A stretch of DNA of 64,000 nt, from contig CP139021.1 of assembly GCA_034044135.1 (NCBI GenBank), forward strand, positions 7,106,001 through 7,170,000, read 5' to 3'. Source of the DNA: Flammeovirgaceae bacterium SG7u.111. GTDB lineage: Bacteria > Bacteroidota > Bacteroidia > Cytophagales > Flammeovirgaceae. This document shows, piece after piece, positions 17,008 through 25,311 of this stretch (positions are counted from its first letter, which is position 1; the number at the start of each line of letters is the position of its first letter). The notes beneath the pieces are model-generated. The model did no database searches and was not told the origin of the DNA. It saw nothing but the letters and a program-made list of their open reading frames with translations. The position numbers were made by a program, and so were the translations under genes.

Positions 17008-17874
17008 GATCATGTTTAAAAATTTTAAATAGGCATTTTTTTGATCCTATTAAGTATTATTTGGCAGTTTTGCCATAAAACCCAAGCTTCTTGGCTTTTG
17101 GTAGTTTTTTCATAGTCTTTGGACAGCCTCCGGAAGAAATTGAACGTGCCGAATGTCCTCTCGGTGACCCATCTCCACTTGATGGGCACAAAGCCCCTGG
17201 GGGTTGGGGGACAAGAGGATATCTCGACCTCTACGCCCCTTATGTTGTCCTCTACCCATCCGGTGAACTTCTTTTTATAGGCCTGGTCTGCCAGGATCTT
17301 TTCCATCCTGTGCAGGTAGCCCAAGAGGGGCTCCACCACCCGTTGCCCTATCGTGCCGTCATGCTCGTTGGCGCCAGTGGCGACCACTCCCCATACCAGC
17401 CCGAGCGTATCGGTGATGACGTGCCTTTTTCTCCCGTTCACCTTCTTGTTGCCGTCCAGCCCCGTGTCCTGCCCGATAAAAGGCGCGCACTTTACCGACT
17501 GGCTATCAATGGAAAGCATGCTCGGGGTCGCCTTCTTGCCCTTCCTCTTGCGCTCTAGTTGGTTGAGTGCCGCGTTCAGCCGAAAAAGCGTGTTGTCCCC
17601 CTGCCACTTGCGGAAATAATAGTATACCACATTCCAAGGAGGGCGTCCCTCGCCCGAGAGGCTGCGCCACTGCTGTCCGCTGCGCATGCAGTACAAGATC
17701 GAGTCCACCACGTCCCTGAGGTCATATTTGCGTTTCCTTTCCACGGGAAGATATTCTTTTATATATTGCCATTGCCGGGAGGTCAAGCGGGTATATCCTG
17801 TTTCCATAAACTTTGTTGTTTCGTCACTACAAAGTTTTAGCCTGCCCGGCTCTTTTCAAAATTTAAACATGCTC
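17008..17874 (-). mobile_element. complete IS5-family insertion sequence (IS1031/IS427-like), 867 bp
   Basis: Imperfect terminal inverted repeats start GATCATGTTTAAA on the left (17008) and GAGCATGTTTAAA on the right (ending 17874, read on the minus strand). The flanks carry a 3-bp direct repeat TTA (17005-17007 and 17875-17877), fitting the TNA target of the IS1031/IS427 groups. The single transposase ORF is intact. Its GC content and codon use differ from the host genes. The element sits between the cyclase gene and corA, and is probably active or recently moved. Confidence 0.88.
17025..17807 (-). CDS. IS5-family DDE transposase
   Basis: The intact 260-residue transposase has an N-terminal DUF4096-like helix-turn-helix region (LTSRQWQYIKEYLPVE; RDVVDSILYCMRSGQQWRSL) and an RNase-H-fold catalytic core. 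The DDE residues are visible in LSIDSQSVK, ILADQAYKK and the WVTERTFGTFNFFRRL block (the Y-[2]-R-[3]-E-like C1 signature, adapted). A single frame with no frameshift. It fills most of the 867-bp element. Long opposite-strand frames inside it are shadows caused by its higher GC. Confidence 0.95.
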   Translation of the reverse strand: METGYTRLTSRQWQYIKEYLPVERKRKYDLRDVVDSILYCMRSGQQWRSLSGEGRPPWNVVYYYFRKWQGDNTLFRLNAALNQLERKRKGKKATPSMLSIDSQSVKCAPFIGQDTGLDGNKKVNGRKRHVITDTLGLVWGVVATGANEHDGTIGQRVVEPLLGYLHRMEKILADQAYKKKFTGWVEDNIRGVEVEISSCPPTPRGFVPIKWRWVTERTFGTFNFFRRLSKDYEKTTKSQEAWVLWQNCQIILNRIKKMPI

Positions 17875-17957
17875 TTATTTCCACAGCAAATGTAGAAATT
17901 CTGACAAGGAATTGACCTAAAAAATCGGTAGGTGGCAAAGTGAGGTGTGTGCAATCC

Positions 17958-19022
17958 TTAAAGCCACTTTTTGTATTTGAGAAAACCGAGCATTCCCACC
18001 CCAACCACAAACATAATGAGCAAAGCGGCGGGGTAGCCCCATTCCCAACCCAGTTCAGGCATTTTTTCAAAGTTCATCCCGTAAATGCCTGCAATGAACG
18101 TGAGAGGAATAAAAATGGTAGAAAAAATAGTCAGGAACTTCATCACACTGTTCATTTTATTGCTGAGTGCAGCGTGGTAGAGGTTGAGGTAGTCGGTCAG
18201 CATCACTCGGTAGGTGTCCAAGGTTTCCGAAGCATGGGTGATTATATCGTGCAAATCGCTTAAAAACGGCATTGTTTTTTTGCTAAAAAGCTTGGAGTCA
18301 GTCCGCTGCATGGTAAATATAAACTCCCTCACCGGCGTAATGATTTTCTTGATGAAGTTCAGCTCAATTTTATAATTGTTGATTTCCAGCAGCACCCTTT
18401 CATCTTGGTCTGCCACCACTTTTATTTCCAAGTCTTCTATTTCATTTCCCATGTGCTCCACTAGGTAAATGTAGTTATCCACCACCGTATCGAGCAGAGC
18501 ATAAAGCAAATAGTCGTTTCTGAGTTGTTTGAAATTCCCCACCCTGTCTCGCATACGCTGTCGTACTCCACCAAACACATCCCCTTTTCTTTCTTGGAAC
18601 GTGAGCAAATAATTTTCTCCCAGCACAAAACTCACCTGCTCGGAAGCTACCTCCTTTTTCACGGGGTCCAAATCCAGCATTTTTAGGGTAACAAACACAT
18701 GTTTTTCAACTTCTTCAAACTTCGCCCTCTGTCCCGTGTTCACTATATCCTCTTGCAAAAGCGGATGAACGTCAAACATATCACAGACCTTTCCTATCAG
18801 CTCAGGTTCGTGAAGCCCATAAATATTCACCCAGTTGATATAGCCTTCCTTCAGCTCACTTTCAAGGTCTTCTACATTCGCTATTTCTTTTTCAATCAAG
18901 TCTTCATTAGAATATTGGAAAAGCGTGATCAGCGGCTTTTCCATCATCTTTTTTCCAATAAAAATCAGCGAGCCCGGCGGCTTGCCCTTGTTTTCTGTCC
19001 TCTTTTTATAAAACCTCGCCAT
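17958..19022 (-). CDS. corA: CorA-family magnesium/divalent cation channel
   Basis: Homopentameric Mg2+/Co2+ channel. The 354 residues have a large cytosolic N-terminal domain (about 20-290), a long stalk helix, then two C-terminal TM helices. The hallmark GMN motif is at 315-317 (IYGMNFEKMPE), and the basic tail KYKKWL matches the CorA end. The ATG at 19022 lies 20 bases past a strong 17-bp hairpin that itself holds AGGAGGA and an out-of-frame ATG, suggesting leader control. The upstream DUF389 gene runs in the same direction. Confidence 0.94.
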   Translation of the reverse strand: MARFYKKRTENKGKPPGSLIFIGKKMMEKPLITLFQYSNEDLIEKEIANVEDLESELKEGYINWVNIYGLHEPELIGKVCDMFDVHPLLQEDIVNTGQRAKFEEVEKHVFVTLKMLDLDPVKKEVASEQVSFVLGENYLLTFQERKGDVFGGVRQRMRDRVGNFKQLRNDYLLYALLDTVVDNYIYLVEHMGNEIEDLEIKVVADQDERVLLEINNYKIELNFIKKIITPVREFIFTMQRTDSKLFSKKTMPFLSDLHDIITHASETLDTYRVMLTDYLNLYHAALSNKMNSVMKFLTIFSTIFIPLTFIAGIYGMNFEKMPELGWEWGYPAALLIMFVVGVGMLGFLKYKKWL

Positions 19023-19042
19023 TAGAAAGCATTTCTATTAAA

Positions 19043-19097
19043 AACATTATTCCTCCTGATTTCTCGAATTTACCAAGACCTCAGGAGGAATAATGTT
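19043..19097 (-). promoter_or_regulatory. 17-bp perfect hairpin between DUF389 gene and corA (terminator or corA leader)
   Basis: Arms AACATTATTCCTCCTGA (19043-19059) and TCAGGAGGAATAATGTT (19081-19097) enclose a 21-base loop. On the minus strand the 3' arm contains AGGAGGA followed by ATG, then TTTTT, and corA starts 20 bases on. A -7-like TAAATTTG (19115-19108) just before it overlaps the DUF389 stop. The hairpin can end DUF389 transcription, form the whole corA leader, or both. Confidence 0.75.
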
Positions 19098-19112
19098 TCA
19101 CTTTACACAAAT

Positions 19113-20549
19113 TTAATAATCTACTAACTGCACCTTATCCGAATTGAGCTTCACTTTTAGGTAAGAAAGCAGCCGCTCTTGGTGGTTCTTTTTATCCGAA
19201 GTCCTTGTCACTTTTTTGTTCCATTTCACCAAACCCATATATACTTGCTGGATGCCCGAGCTGTCATACGCTGTTTGCGTAGCTTTAGAGATGGTAAACT
19301 CGTCCAGTTCGGGGTACAAAGCTTTTATTTCTTCCTTCAGTTCCAAAAACGGAATGGTATCCTTCTGAAGGAATGTAATAATATTTTTAAGGCTATCTAC
19401 TTGTGAAACCTTCCCATCTACCTCCTTTTTTTGGATTTGCTCCATGGTCACCAGCTTCGATTTGATGTTGACAATCTCTTCTTTTATCAACTTTTTCTCT
19501 TCGTCGGGCGGAGCATCGGTCGGGGTAAGTTCTATTCTGGTAATTTTTGGAGCAGACATTTTCAACAGCAAACTTTCTGCAAGCTGCCCCTTCAGTTTGG
19601 TCTCCAATACTTCCACTGAATCGGTGCGGATGTATTGCCCAAAATAATAAACTTTGAGAACGCCCAAAGAATCTGGGTAGTCCTCATAGTTCCACTCCGT
19701 TCCTTTCTCTACATCAAAGTGGATGTTTTCAGAAATGAAGGTGGTGATGATATTGGTCCTGGTAATATTTTTTAGAGAGTTGTAAAGAAAAATAAAACTA
19801 GGGATAAGCAAAATGGTAAGGAAGAAATATACAAAACGGGTCGCCTTTCTCGCCATTTTTGGGTCTGGCACTTCCACCAAAGGGAATTTCAAAATTCGCA
19901 CAATAGCGTAGGTTGACATACAGATAAGCACGGCGTTGATGAAGAAAAGGTAAAAAGCCCCACCAAATACTTCGAGCCTGCCCGTAACCAAGCCAAAGCC
20001 TGACGTACACAAAGGAGGCATCAAAGCCGTAGCGATAGCCACGCCCGGTATAGCGTTGGTCTTATTGGTACGAGAACCTGCTATAATACCAGCCAAACCA
20101 CCAAAAAAGGCAACAAAAGCATCCAAAATAGTAGGTTCGGTCCTTGCCCTCATCTCATCGGTAAAGCCTCCAAAAGGAGTGATTTTGAAATAAATCATGC
20201 TTACCAAAAGGCTAAGCCCAATAGCAACCAAGAAGTTTCGGAAAGATTTCAACAAGGTGTCCCTATCGTTGATGCCTACCGAAAGCCCAATACCCAAAAT
20301 AGGGGACATCAGCGGTGAAATAAGCATCGCACCGATAATTACAGCAGGCGAGTTAGTATCTAAACCTATACAGGCAATAAAGGTAGAACAGATCAGGATC
20401 CAAAGGTTTGAACCTTCCAACACCACTTGGCTTCTGATACCATTGATTGTGCCTTCGATGTCCGTATCGTCTGCCAAGTTGGCAATCCGCCCCATCACCT
20501 CTTTGTTGTATTTCCAAATCTCCCTAACTAATGCTTTAATCCGTTTCAT
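19113..20549 (-). CDS. DUF389 polytopic membrane protein
   Basis: The 478 residues hold a DUF389 membrane domain (about 35-250), with several helices including CIGLDTNSPAVIIGAMLISPLMSPILGIG (read in parts) and GIIAGSRTNKTNAIPGVAIATALMPPLC, typical of the family. A further helix (about 238-258) follows, then a long soluble C-terminal region (260-478) rich in charged coiled-coil sequence that is probably periplasmic. Function is not established for the family. The gene ends 91 bases before corA, separated by the hairpin. Cotranscription with corA is possible but would have to read through that structure. Confidence 0.88.
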   Translation of the reverse strand: MKRIKALVREIWKYNKEVMGRIANLADDTDIEGTINGIRSQVVLEGSNLWILICSTFIACIGLDTNSPAVIIGAMLISPLMSPILGIGLSVGINDRDTLLKSFRNFLVAIGLSLLVSMIYFKITPFGGFTDEMRARTEPTILDAFVAFFGGLAGIIAGSRTNKTNAIPGVAIATALMPPLCTSGFGLVTGRLEVFGGAFYLFFINAVLICMSTYAIVRILKFPLVEVPDPKMARKATRFVYFFLTILLIPSFIFLYNSLKNITRTNIITTFISENIHFDVEKGTEWNYEDYPDSLGVLKVYYFGQYIRTDSVEVLETKLKGQLAESLLLKMSAPKITRIELTPTDAPPDEEKKLIKEEIVNIKSKLVTMEQIQKKEVDGKVSQVDSLKNIITFLQKDTIPFLELKEEIKALYPELDEFTISKATQTAYDSSGIQQVYMGLVKWNKKVTRTSDKKNHQERLLSYLKVKLNSDKVQLVDY

Positions 20550-20662
20550 TTTGAGAGTTTACTAAAAGAAAATTTCTATTATCAGACTTTAAGTTTTAAT
20601 CAATTAATAAGCAACATATACTATTCGTAGCAAACTCCCAAAAGTCACACCTCTTAAAAAAA

Positions 20663-22654
20663 TTATTTTAACCCTTGGGCTATATAATGCGCCAATCCTT
20701 CAACTGAAAGCATTGGATTTGCCCCACTCGCATTGGGGAATGCGCTTGTATCAGCAACGTAAAGGTTTTTCACCTCATAGGTTTGCCCATCAGGTGCAAG
20801 AGGGCTGCTTTTTTTATCTCCTCCCATTCGGCAGGTACCCATCTGGTGGGCGGAGAAAAGGTTATAGCGGTGAGAAGTCCACTTAAACTTTCTCAGTTCA
20901 TCATCAAGCTTACTGTCTGGCACATTTTCCATAAATGGCATTTCGTAATGGGGACCCATCACTTTTTGAGCCTCAGCCGCTTTTTGAATTTTCACACCTT
21001 CTTTCACTCCTTTCAGCAAATGGTTGAGGTCGAAAGCACTTGGGCGGTAATGCGCCACGGGGTTTCCTTCTTTGTCGAGCGTAACCCTTCCGCCAAACTT
21101 ATCGCGGGTGAGAATGATAAAGGTACATACGTGCTTAGCTTGTAGCATTAGCTCTTTGTGTTGCTTGCCAGAGTGCCAGGGCATTGCCATGGAAATTAGT
21201 CCCAAATGTGCTGGCGGGGTCTCTATTTTGAAACCATAATTCCCATCAAGCTGGGCAAATTCATCGTTGGTAACGGTCATCATCCCGCCCCACCAACTGT
21301 TTATTTCTTCCTTATAAATCCCTGATACATTCACAACAGGATGAAGGAAAAGGTTTTTACCAATTTCTGGATGTTCCAGCCCACTTCTTTTCAAAATAGC
21401 AGGCGTATGGATAGACCCTGCCGCTACAACTACCTTATCGGCTACTATTCTAATCTCGCTTATTGTGCCATCGGCATGTTTTTGTAGCGCCACAGCCCCC
21501 ACAGCTTTTCCATTTTCCACCAACACTTTTCGGGCTTCCATATTTGCCATAAACCTTGCTCCGTACTCTTGCGCCATCTTCAAATGAGTCACCAACATAC
21601 TCTGTTTGTGCCCGTACTGGTCGCCAAAGCAAGAATAGCCAAACACTTTCTGATCCACTTCGGCTGTAGCTTTAATATTTTGGGGAATAGGGCGTACCTT
21701 GTGGCTGAGCTTGCTTGCACCTTCCCACAGCCGTTGGTTTTGGGCGTTATTTTGAACCAATTCTGTATTGGTATGGATAGCCTTGGCTGCTTCATCTAAG
21801 CTTTTTGCATAATCGTTGGAAAGAAAGTGTGGGGCGCTGGCAGTTTGTGCCCATTCTTCTAGCACATAGTCTGGCGTACGAATGGTTCCAGCCCAGTTGA
21901 GCGTAGTTCCTCCACCCACGCAACTCCCTGCAAAAATGGTCATCCCCCCGTCTGCCGAGGTCAGCGTCCCTCGTTTTTCATACAACACGGCCATGTCCAG
22001 CTCCTTTTGATTAAAATCGGGCTCATCAAAATACCCTCCTTTATCCACCACCAGCACATCTTTCCCTGCCTTTGCCAATTCTCCGGCAACCACACCACCA
22101 CCAGCTCCACTACCAACTATCAACACCTCGCAATGGAGAGTAGAATTGTTTTTTGAAGTAATCGTATTGATGTTTCTTGCCTTCTGTGGCGGTTCAGAAA
22201 TCACCCCAGGGTAGCCAATTGTTTCCCAATTTGGGTTAGTATTACTCGAATTGGTAACGGTATAGTAAATAAAGCACGATAATTTTTTTAAGGTAGAAAA
22301 GCCTTTCCTAAGGAGGAGGATGGAACTAGCAGACCAAGCCCGCAACCATTTTTCTTGCTTGGTTGGCGAGAGCTTGTCAAAGGGTTTGAAAGAGCCTGCA
22401 AAAAGCAACCCTGCGAAAGGACTGCCAAACACGTCGAGCAACTGGCAAAAATCTTTTTGATTTTCCAGACTTTGTATGCTTATGGCTTCTTCTACATATT
22501 GGGCAACATCGAGGTCTGAGGCTTTTCTGAGCCAATAACCTGCCCCCTCCTCTGCTTCGAGGGAAGGGATAATGCTATTGCATATGGCAACGAGCTGCGC
22601 CATCTGCCCGTGGCTAAGCAGGTTCTGCTTTTCATTTTCATGTGTGTTGGTCAT
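20663..22654 (-). CDS. GMC-family FAD oxidoreductase (long-chain alcohol oxidase type)
   Basis: The 663 residues comprise an N-terminal helical region (about 1-150, LVAICNSIIPSLEAEEGAGYW) seen in fatty-alcohol-oxidase-type GMC enzymes, the FAD-binding EVLIVGSGAGGGVVAGELAKAG (about 175-196), GSCVGGGTTLNWAG, AAGSIHTPAILKRSG, and the C-terminal GMC_oxred_C domain with the catalytic His in HQMGTCRMGG. ADTSAFPNASGANPML closes the flavin site. It would oxidise an alcohol with electrons passed to oxygen or a quinone. The exact substrate is unknown. There is no obvious operon partner. Confidence 0.88.
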   Translation of the reverse strand: MTNTHENEKQNLLSHGQMAQLVAICNSIIPSLEAEEGAGYWLRKASDLDVAQYVEEAISIQSLENQKDFCQLLDVFGSPFAGLLFAGSFKPFDKLSPTKQEKWLRAWSASSILLLRKGFSTLKKLSCFIYYTVTNSSNTNPNWETIGYPGVISEPPQKARNINTITSKNNSTLHCEVLIVGSGAGGGVVAGELAKAGKDVLVVDKGGYFDEPDFNQKELDMAVLYEKRGTLTSADGGMTIFAGSCVGGGTTLNWAGTIRTPDYVLEEWAQTASAPHFLSNDYAKSLDEAAKAIHTNTELVQNNAQNQRLWEGASKLSHKVRPIPQNIKATAEVDQKVFGYSCFGDQYGHKQSMLVTHLKMAQEYGARFMANMEARKVLVENGKAVGAVALQKHADGTISEIRIVADKVVVAAGSIHTPAILKRSGLEHPEIGKNLFLHPVVNVSGIYKEEINSWWGGMMTVTNDEFAQLDGNYGFKIETPPAHLGLISMAMPWHSGKQHKELMLQAKHVCTFIILTRDKFGGRVTLDKEGNPVAHYRPSAFDLNHLLKGVKEGVKIQKAAEAQKVMGPHYEMPFMENVPDSKLDDELRKFKWTSHRYNLFSAHQMGTCRMGGDKKSSPLAPDGQTYEVKNLYVADTSAFPNASGANPMLSVEGLAHYIAQGLK

Positions 22655-22733
22655 TGCATGTGTGTTGTGTTGGTTTTGTTCCTAAAATTTAGTCAAAAAA
22701 CGATCAACTAAATAGCGAACCTTAAAAAATAGT

Positions 22734-22778
22734 ATGCATGAAGAGCAAAATATTTTGGAGCGGTGGTATGAAAATTGA
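22734..22778 (+). other. possible 14-codon ORF or small RNA upstream of an orphan terminator
   Basis: ATG at 22734, stop TGA at 22776-22778, encoding MHEEQNILERWYEN. It is followed 56 bases later by a rho-independent terminator. No promoter consensus is clear and the peptide is not recognised. It is reported because the terminator needs an upstream transcript. Confidence 0.25.
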
Positions 22779-22834
22779 TGTCCTTTTAGGTGTATGAGCT
22801 GTAAAGCGACATGCTTAAGAAGATAATTTTCAAG

Positions 22835-22867
22835 AAAAGTCTCCGCAGATTGTGGAGACTTTTTTTT
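22835..22867 (+). terminator. orphan intrinsic terminator
   Basis: Stem AAAAGTCTCC / GGAGACTTTT with a 9-base loop and an 8-base T tract on the + strand. The nearest upstream annotated gene is on the opposite strand. Confidence 0.8.
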
Positions 22868-22978
22868 GTCCTTTCCGCTCACATCCCCATAAATTACCTA
22901 GATTTGAGACCTGCTTTATAAACACACTCCTTTACTTATCCTCCATTTCAACCTAACCGTTCATCTACATTTAGCTAT

Positions 22979-24679
22979 TTGGTAATGAATTATACTCTCT
23001 CTAGAAAAATAAGCCAGCTTGTGGGTTTCATGTTGCTTTCCCCAATACTGCTATTTTCCCAAAGTAGTATGGCGCCCCTCAACTCCGACTATTATTACCT
23101 GATAGACAGGTATGAAATTCTTCAAAAAGATTTCTCTAGCAGCTTTTTTACAAACTCGAAACCTTACACCCGAAGCTCCATTGCCGAGTTTGCCCAAAAG
23201 GTGTACCATGGAAAGTTGAATCTCAGTAAAGTCGACAAGTTCAATTTACAATATTTGCTCAATGACAACTGGGAATGGCTCGATTCAGTTGACAACCAAA
23301 GCAAAAAGCCTTTTCTGAAAAAGATTTACCGAAACGTATCGGACTTTTACCATGTAGACGAACCTGACTTCGATTTGCACATTAGCCCTGTGCTGGCGGT
23401 TTCGGCTGGGAAGGACAATGGGCTTGAAAACAATACTTTTACCAATACGAGAGGGGTAGAAATGCGAGGGATGATTGGGAATAAGATTGGCTTCTACTCG
23501 GCTTTTACCGAAAATCAAGTAAGGTTGCCATATTACGTGCAGGAGCGTGTGGAGGAAAATGGAGCTATTCCAGGGGAAGGTTTTTGGAAAACCTACAAAG
23601 AAGATGGTGCTGACTATTTTGGAGTGAAAGGTTCGATAAACTTCAAGTTAATCGAACAAATTTCTGTGCAGTTTGGGCATGACAGAAATTTTATTGGAAA
23701 TGGCTTCCGAAGCATGTTCCTTTCCGATTTTGCTACCAACTACCTTTTCTTAAAGCTCAACACGAAGGTCTGGAAACTGAACTATACCAACATTTTTGCC
23801 CGCATGACGGCCGAAGGAAACGATGGAATAGGAGAACCGTATGCTCGAAAAAACTTTGTAGCCCATCACCTCAGCATCAACCTTTCAGACAACTTCAATA
23901 TCGGCTTGTTCGAGTCCGTGGTGTATTCCCGAAGAGATAGCTTGGGCAACAACCACTTTGAAATAGATTACCTCAACCCTATCATTTTCTTCCGAGCGCT
24001 GGAGCACCAACTTGGTGACCCTGACAATGTAAGCATGGGTTTCGACTTTAAATGGAACATGGCTAATCACCTGCAACTCTACGGGCAACTCTTCGTGGAT
24101 GATATCTACCTCAAAGAGTTTTGGAATGGTAGCGGATGGTTTGCTAATAAATTTGGACAACAAATTGGGTTGAAATATATCAACGTGGCCAATATCCAAA
24201 ACCTCGACCTCCAACTGGAATACAACTCCGCCTCTCCTTATACCTATTCCCACAAAAACACACCTAAGTTCACCAATTACCAACATTATGACCAACACCT
24301 TACGCATCCGCTTGGGGCAAACTTTAGGGAATTTGTAGGCCTGCTTAGGGTTCAGCCTATTCCAAGGCTCAATATTGTGGGCAAAGGGATTTATGTGTTT
24401 ACAGGAAAAGATCAGGCAAATGAGAACTGGGGCAGCAACATTTTCCTCGACTACAACACAAGGCAACAAGACTTTGGAAATAAAATTGGGCAGGGGATAA
24501 AAACTAATATTTACATAGCCGAGCTAGGGCTTAGCTACCAGCTGAAGCACAATTTGTTTATAGATGCGAAGCAACTGCTAAGAAAGTACCAAAGCGATGA
24601 CGAAAGCCTGAGCTACAACACCTCCTTTACAGAGATTGGCTTCCGCTTGAACATAGCCAAAAAAACATTCGACTTTTAA
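22979..24679 (+). CDS. outer-membrane beta-barrel protein, RemB / Wzi-like
   Basis: The 566-residue protein has a signal peptide (about 1-28, cleaved near LLFSQSS), followed by alternating amphipathic strands to the C-terminal Phe, as in outer-membrane barrels. Segments such as GHDRNFIGNGFRSMFLSDFA and the KLNYTNIFARM / NIGLFESVVYSRRD pattern resemble the gliding protein RemB and capsule-assembly Wzi-family barrels. Its place 2.3 kb before gldE-gldD fits a surface role in gliding or polysaccharide attachment. Assignment to RemB rather than a generic Wzi-like barrel is tentative. Starts at 22979 or 22985 are both possible. Confidence 0.7.
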   Translation: MVMNYTLSRKISQLVGFMLLSPILLFSQSSMAPLNSDYYYLIDRYEILQKDFSSSFFTNSKPYTRSSIAEFAQKVYHGKLNLSKVDKFNLQYLLNDNWEWLDSVDNQSKKPFLKKIYRNVSDFYHVDEPDFDLHISPVLAVSAGKDNGLENNTFTNTRGVEMRGMIGNKIGFYSAFTENQVRLPYYVQERVEENGAIPGEGFWKTYKEDGADYFGVKGSINFKLIEQISVQFGHDRNFIGNGFRSMFLSDFATNYLFLKLNTKVWKLNYTNIFARMTAEGNDGIGEPYARKNFVAHHLSINLSDNFNIGLFESVVYSRRDSLGNNHFEIDYLNPIIFFRALEHQLGDPDNVSMGFDFKWNMANHLQLYGQLFVDDIYLKEFWNGSGWFANKFGQQIGLKYINVANIQNLDLQLEYNSASPYTYSHKNTPKFTNYQHYDQHLTHPLGANFREFVGLLRVQPIPRLNIVGKGIYVFTGKDQANENWGSNIFLDYNTRQQDFGNKIGQGIKTNIYIAELGLSYQLKHNLFIDAKQLLRKYQSDDESLSYNTSFTEIGFRLNIAKKTFDF

Positions 24680-24698
24680 GCTCAGTTTTTTATCCAAT

Positions 24699-25280
24699 AT
24701 GTTTTCACAACAAATTACTTTAGAAAACGAGCGAGCGCTGCTACGCCCCCTCAGCTCTAGCGATTTTGAAAGCCTTTTTGCAATCTCTCAAGAAAAAGAC
24801 CTTTGGACGTATTTTACCTATGACCTTTCCACTAGGGAAGGCTTGGGAAACTGGCTCGACGATAGCTTTGCCTCCAAAGGAAAAAGCCAACGCTACCCTT
24901 TTCTTATCATCGATAAAGAAAGCGGAAAAGTAGCTGGAGCGACTGCATTTGGCTCTTTTTCCCCCAGAGATAAGCGAGTAGAAATTGGTTGGACTTGGTT
25001 GGGGCCTGAGTTTCACGGTACGGGGCTTAACAAGTACTGCAAATTTTTGTTGCTTCAATATGCCTTTGAAGAAATGGAATACCTCCGTGTGGAGCTAAAA
25101 ACCGATGTTAGAAATATGCGGTCGAGAAAGGCGATGAAAAAAGTAGGGGCGGTAGAAGAAGGAGTGCTCCGCTCGCATACGCTTTTGGGCAACGGAGAAA
25201 GGAGGGATACGATTTATTACAGCTTTTTGGCATATGAATGGTCCGGAGTAAAAGAGACCATCTTCAAAGGAATAAAATAA
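24699..25280 (+). CDS. GNAT-family N-acetyltransferase (RimJ/RimL type)
   Basis: The 193-residue acetyl-CoA-dependent transferase has ALLRPLSSSDFESLFAI at the N-terminus, EIGWTWLGPEFHGTGLNKYCK (acetyl-CoA binding region, read in parts, about 100-120), and LRVELKTDVRNMRSRKAMKKVGA (about 128-150), the typical RimJ/RimL end that positions CoA. Likely acceptors are protein N-termini or small amines. It lies 19 bases after the RemB-like gene and 31 bases before mutY, so all may be cotranscribed. Confidence 0.85.
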   Translation: MFSQQITLENERALLRPLSSSDFESLFAISQEKDLWTYFTYDLSTREGLGNWLDDSFASKGKSQRYPFLIIDKESGKVAGATAFGSFSPRDKRVEIGWTWLGPEFHGTGLNKYCKFLLLQYAFEEMEYLRVELKTDVRNMRSRKAMKKVGAVEEGVLRSHTLLGNGERRDTIYYSFLAYEWSGVKETIFKGIK

Positions 25281-25311
25281 TCAGGGTTTCTTTTTTAGAA
25301 AAAACAATTAA

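Larger units (their letters stand above)
22655..22978. other. intergenic region with an orphan rightward terminator
   Basis: 324 bases between divergent genes. It contains a strong + strand terminator (22835-22867) with no + strand gene before it, and a 14-codon ORF at 22734-22778. This suggests a short untranslated or leader transcript. A 66-codon minus-strand frame here has no support. Confidence 0.5.

Noticed and set aside
17091-17558. 155-codon frame antisense to the transposase
   Set aside because: Shadow frame due to the higher GC content of the IS coding strand.
22682-22882. 66-codon minus-strand frame before the GMC gene
   Set aside because: No start context or family pattern; the orphan + strand terminator sequence explains part of it.
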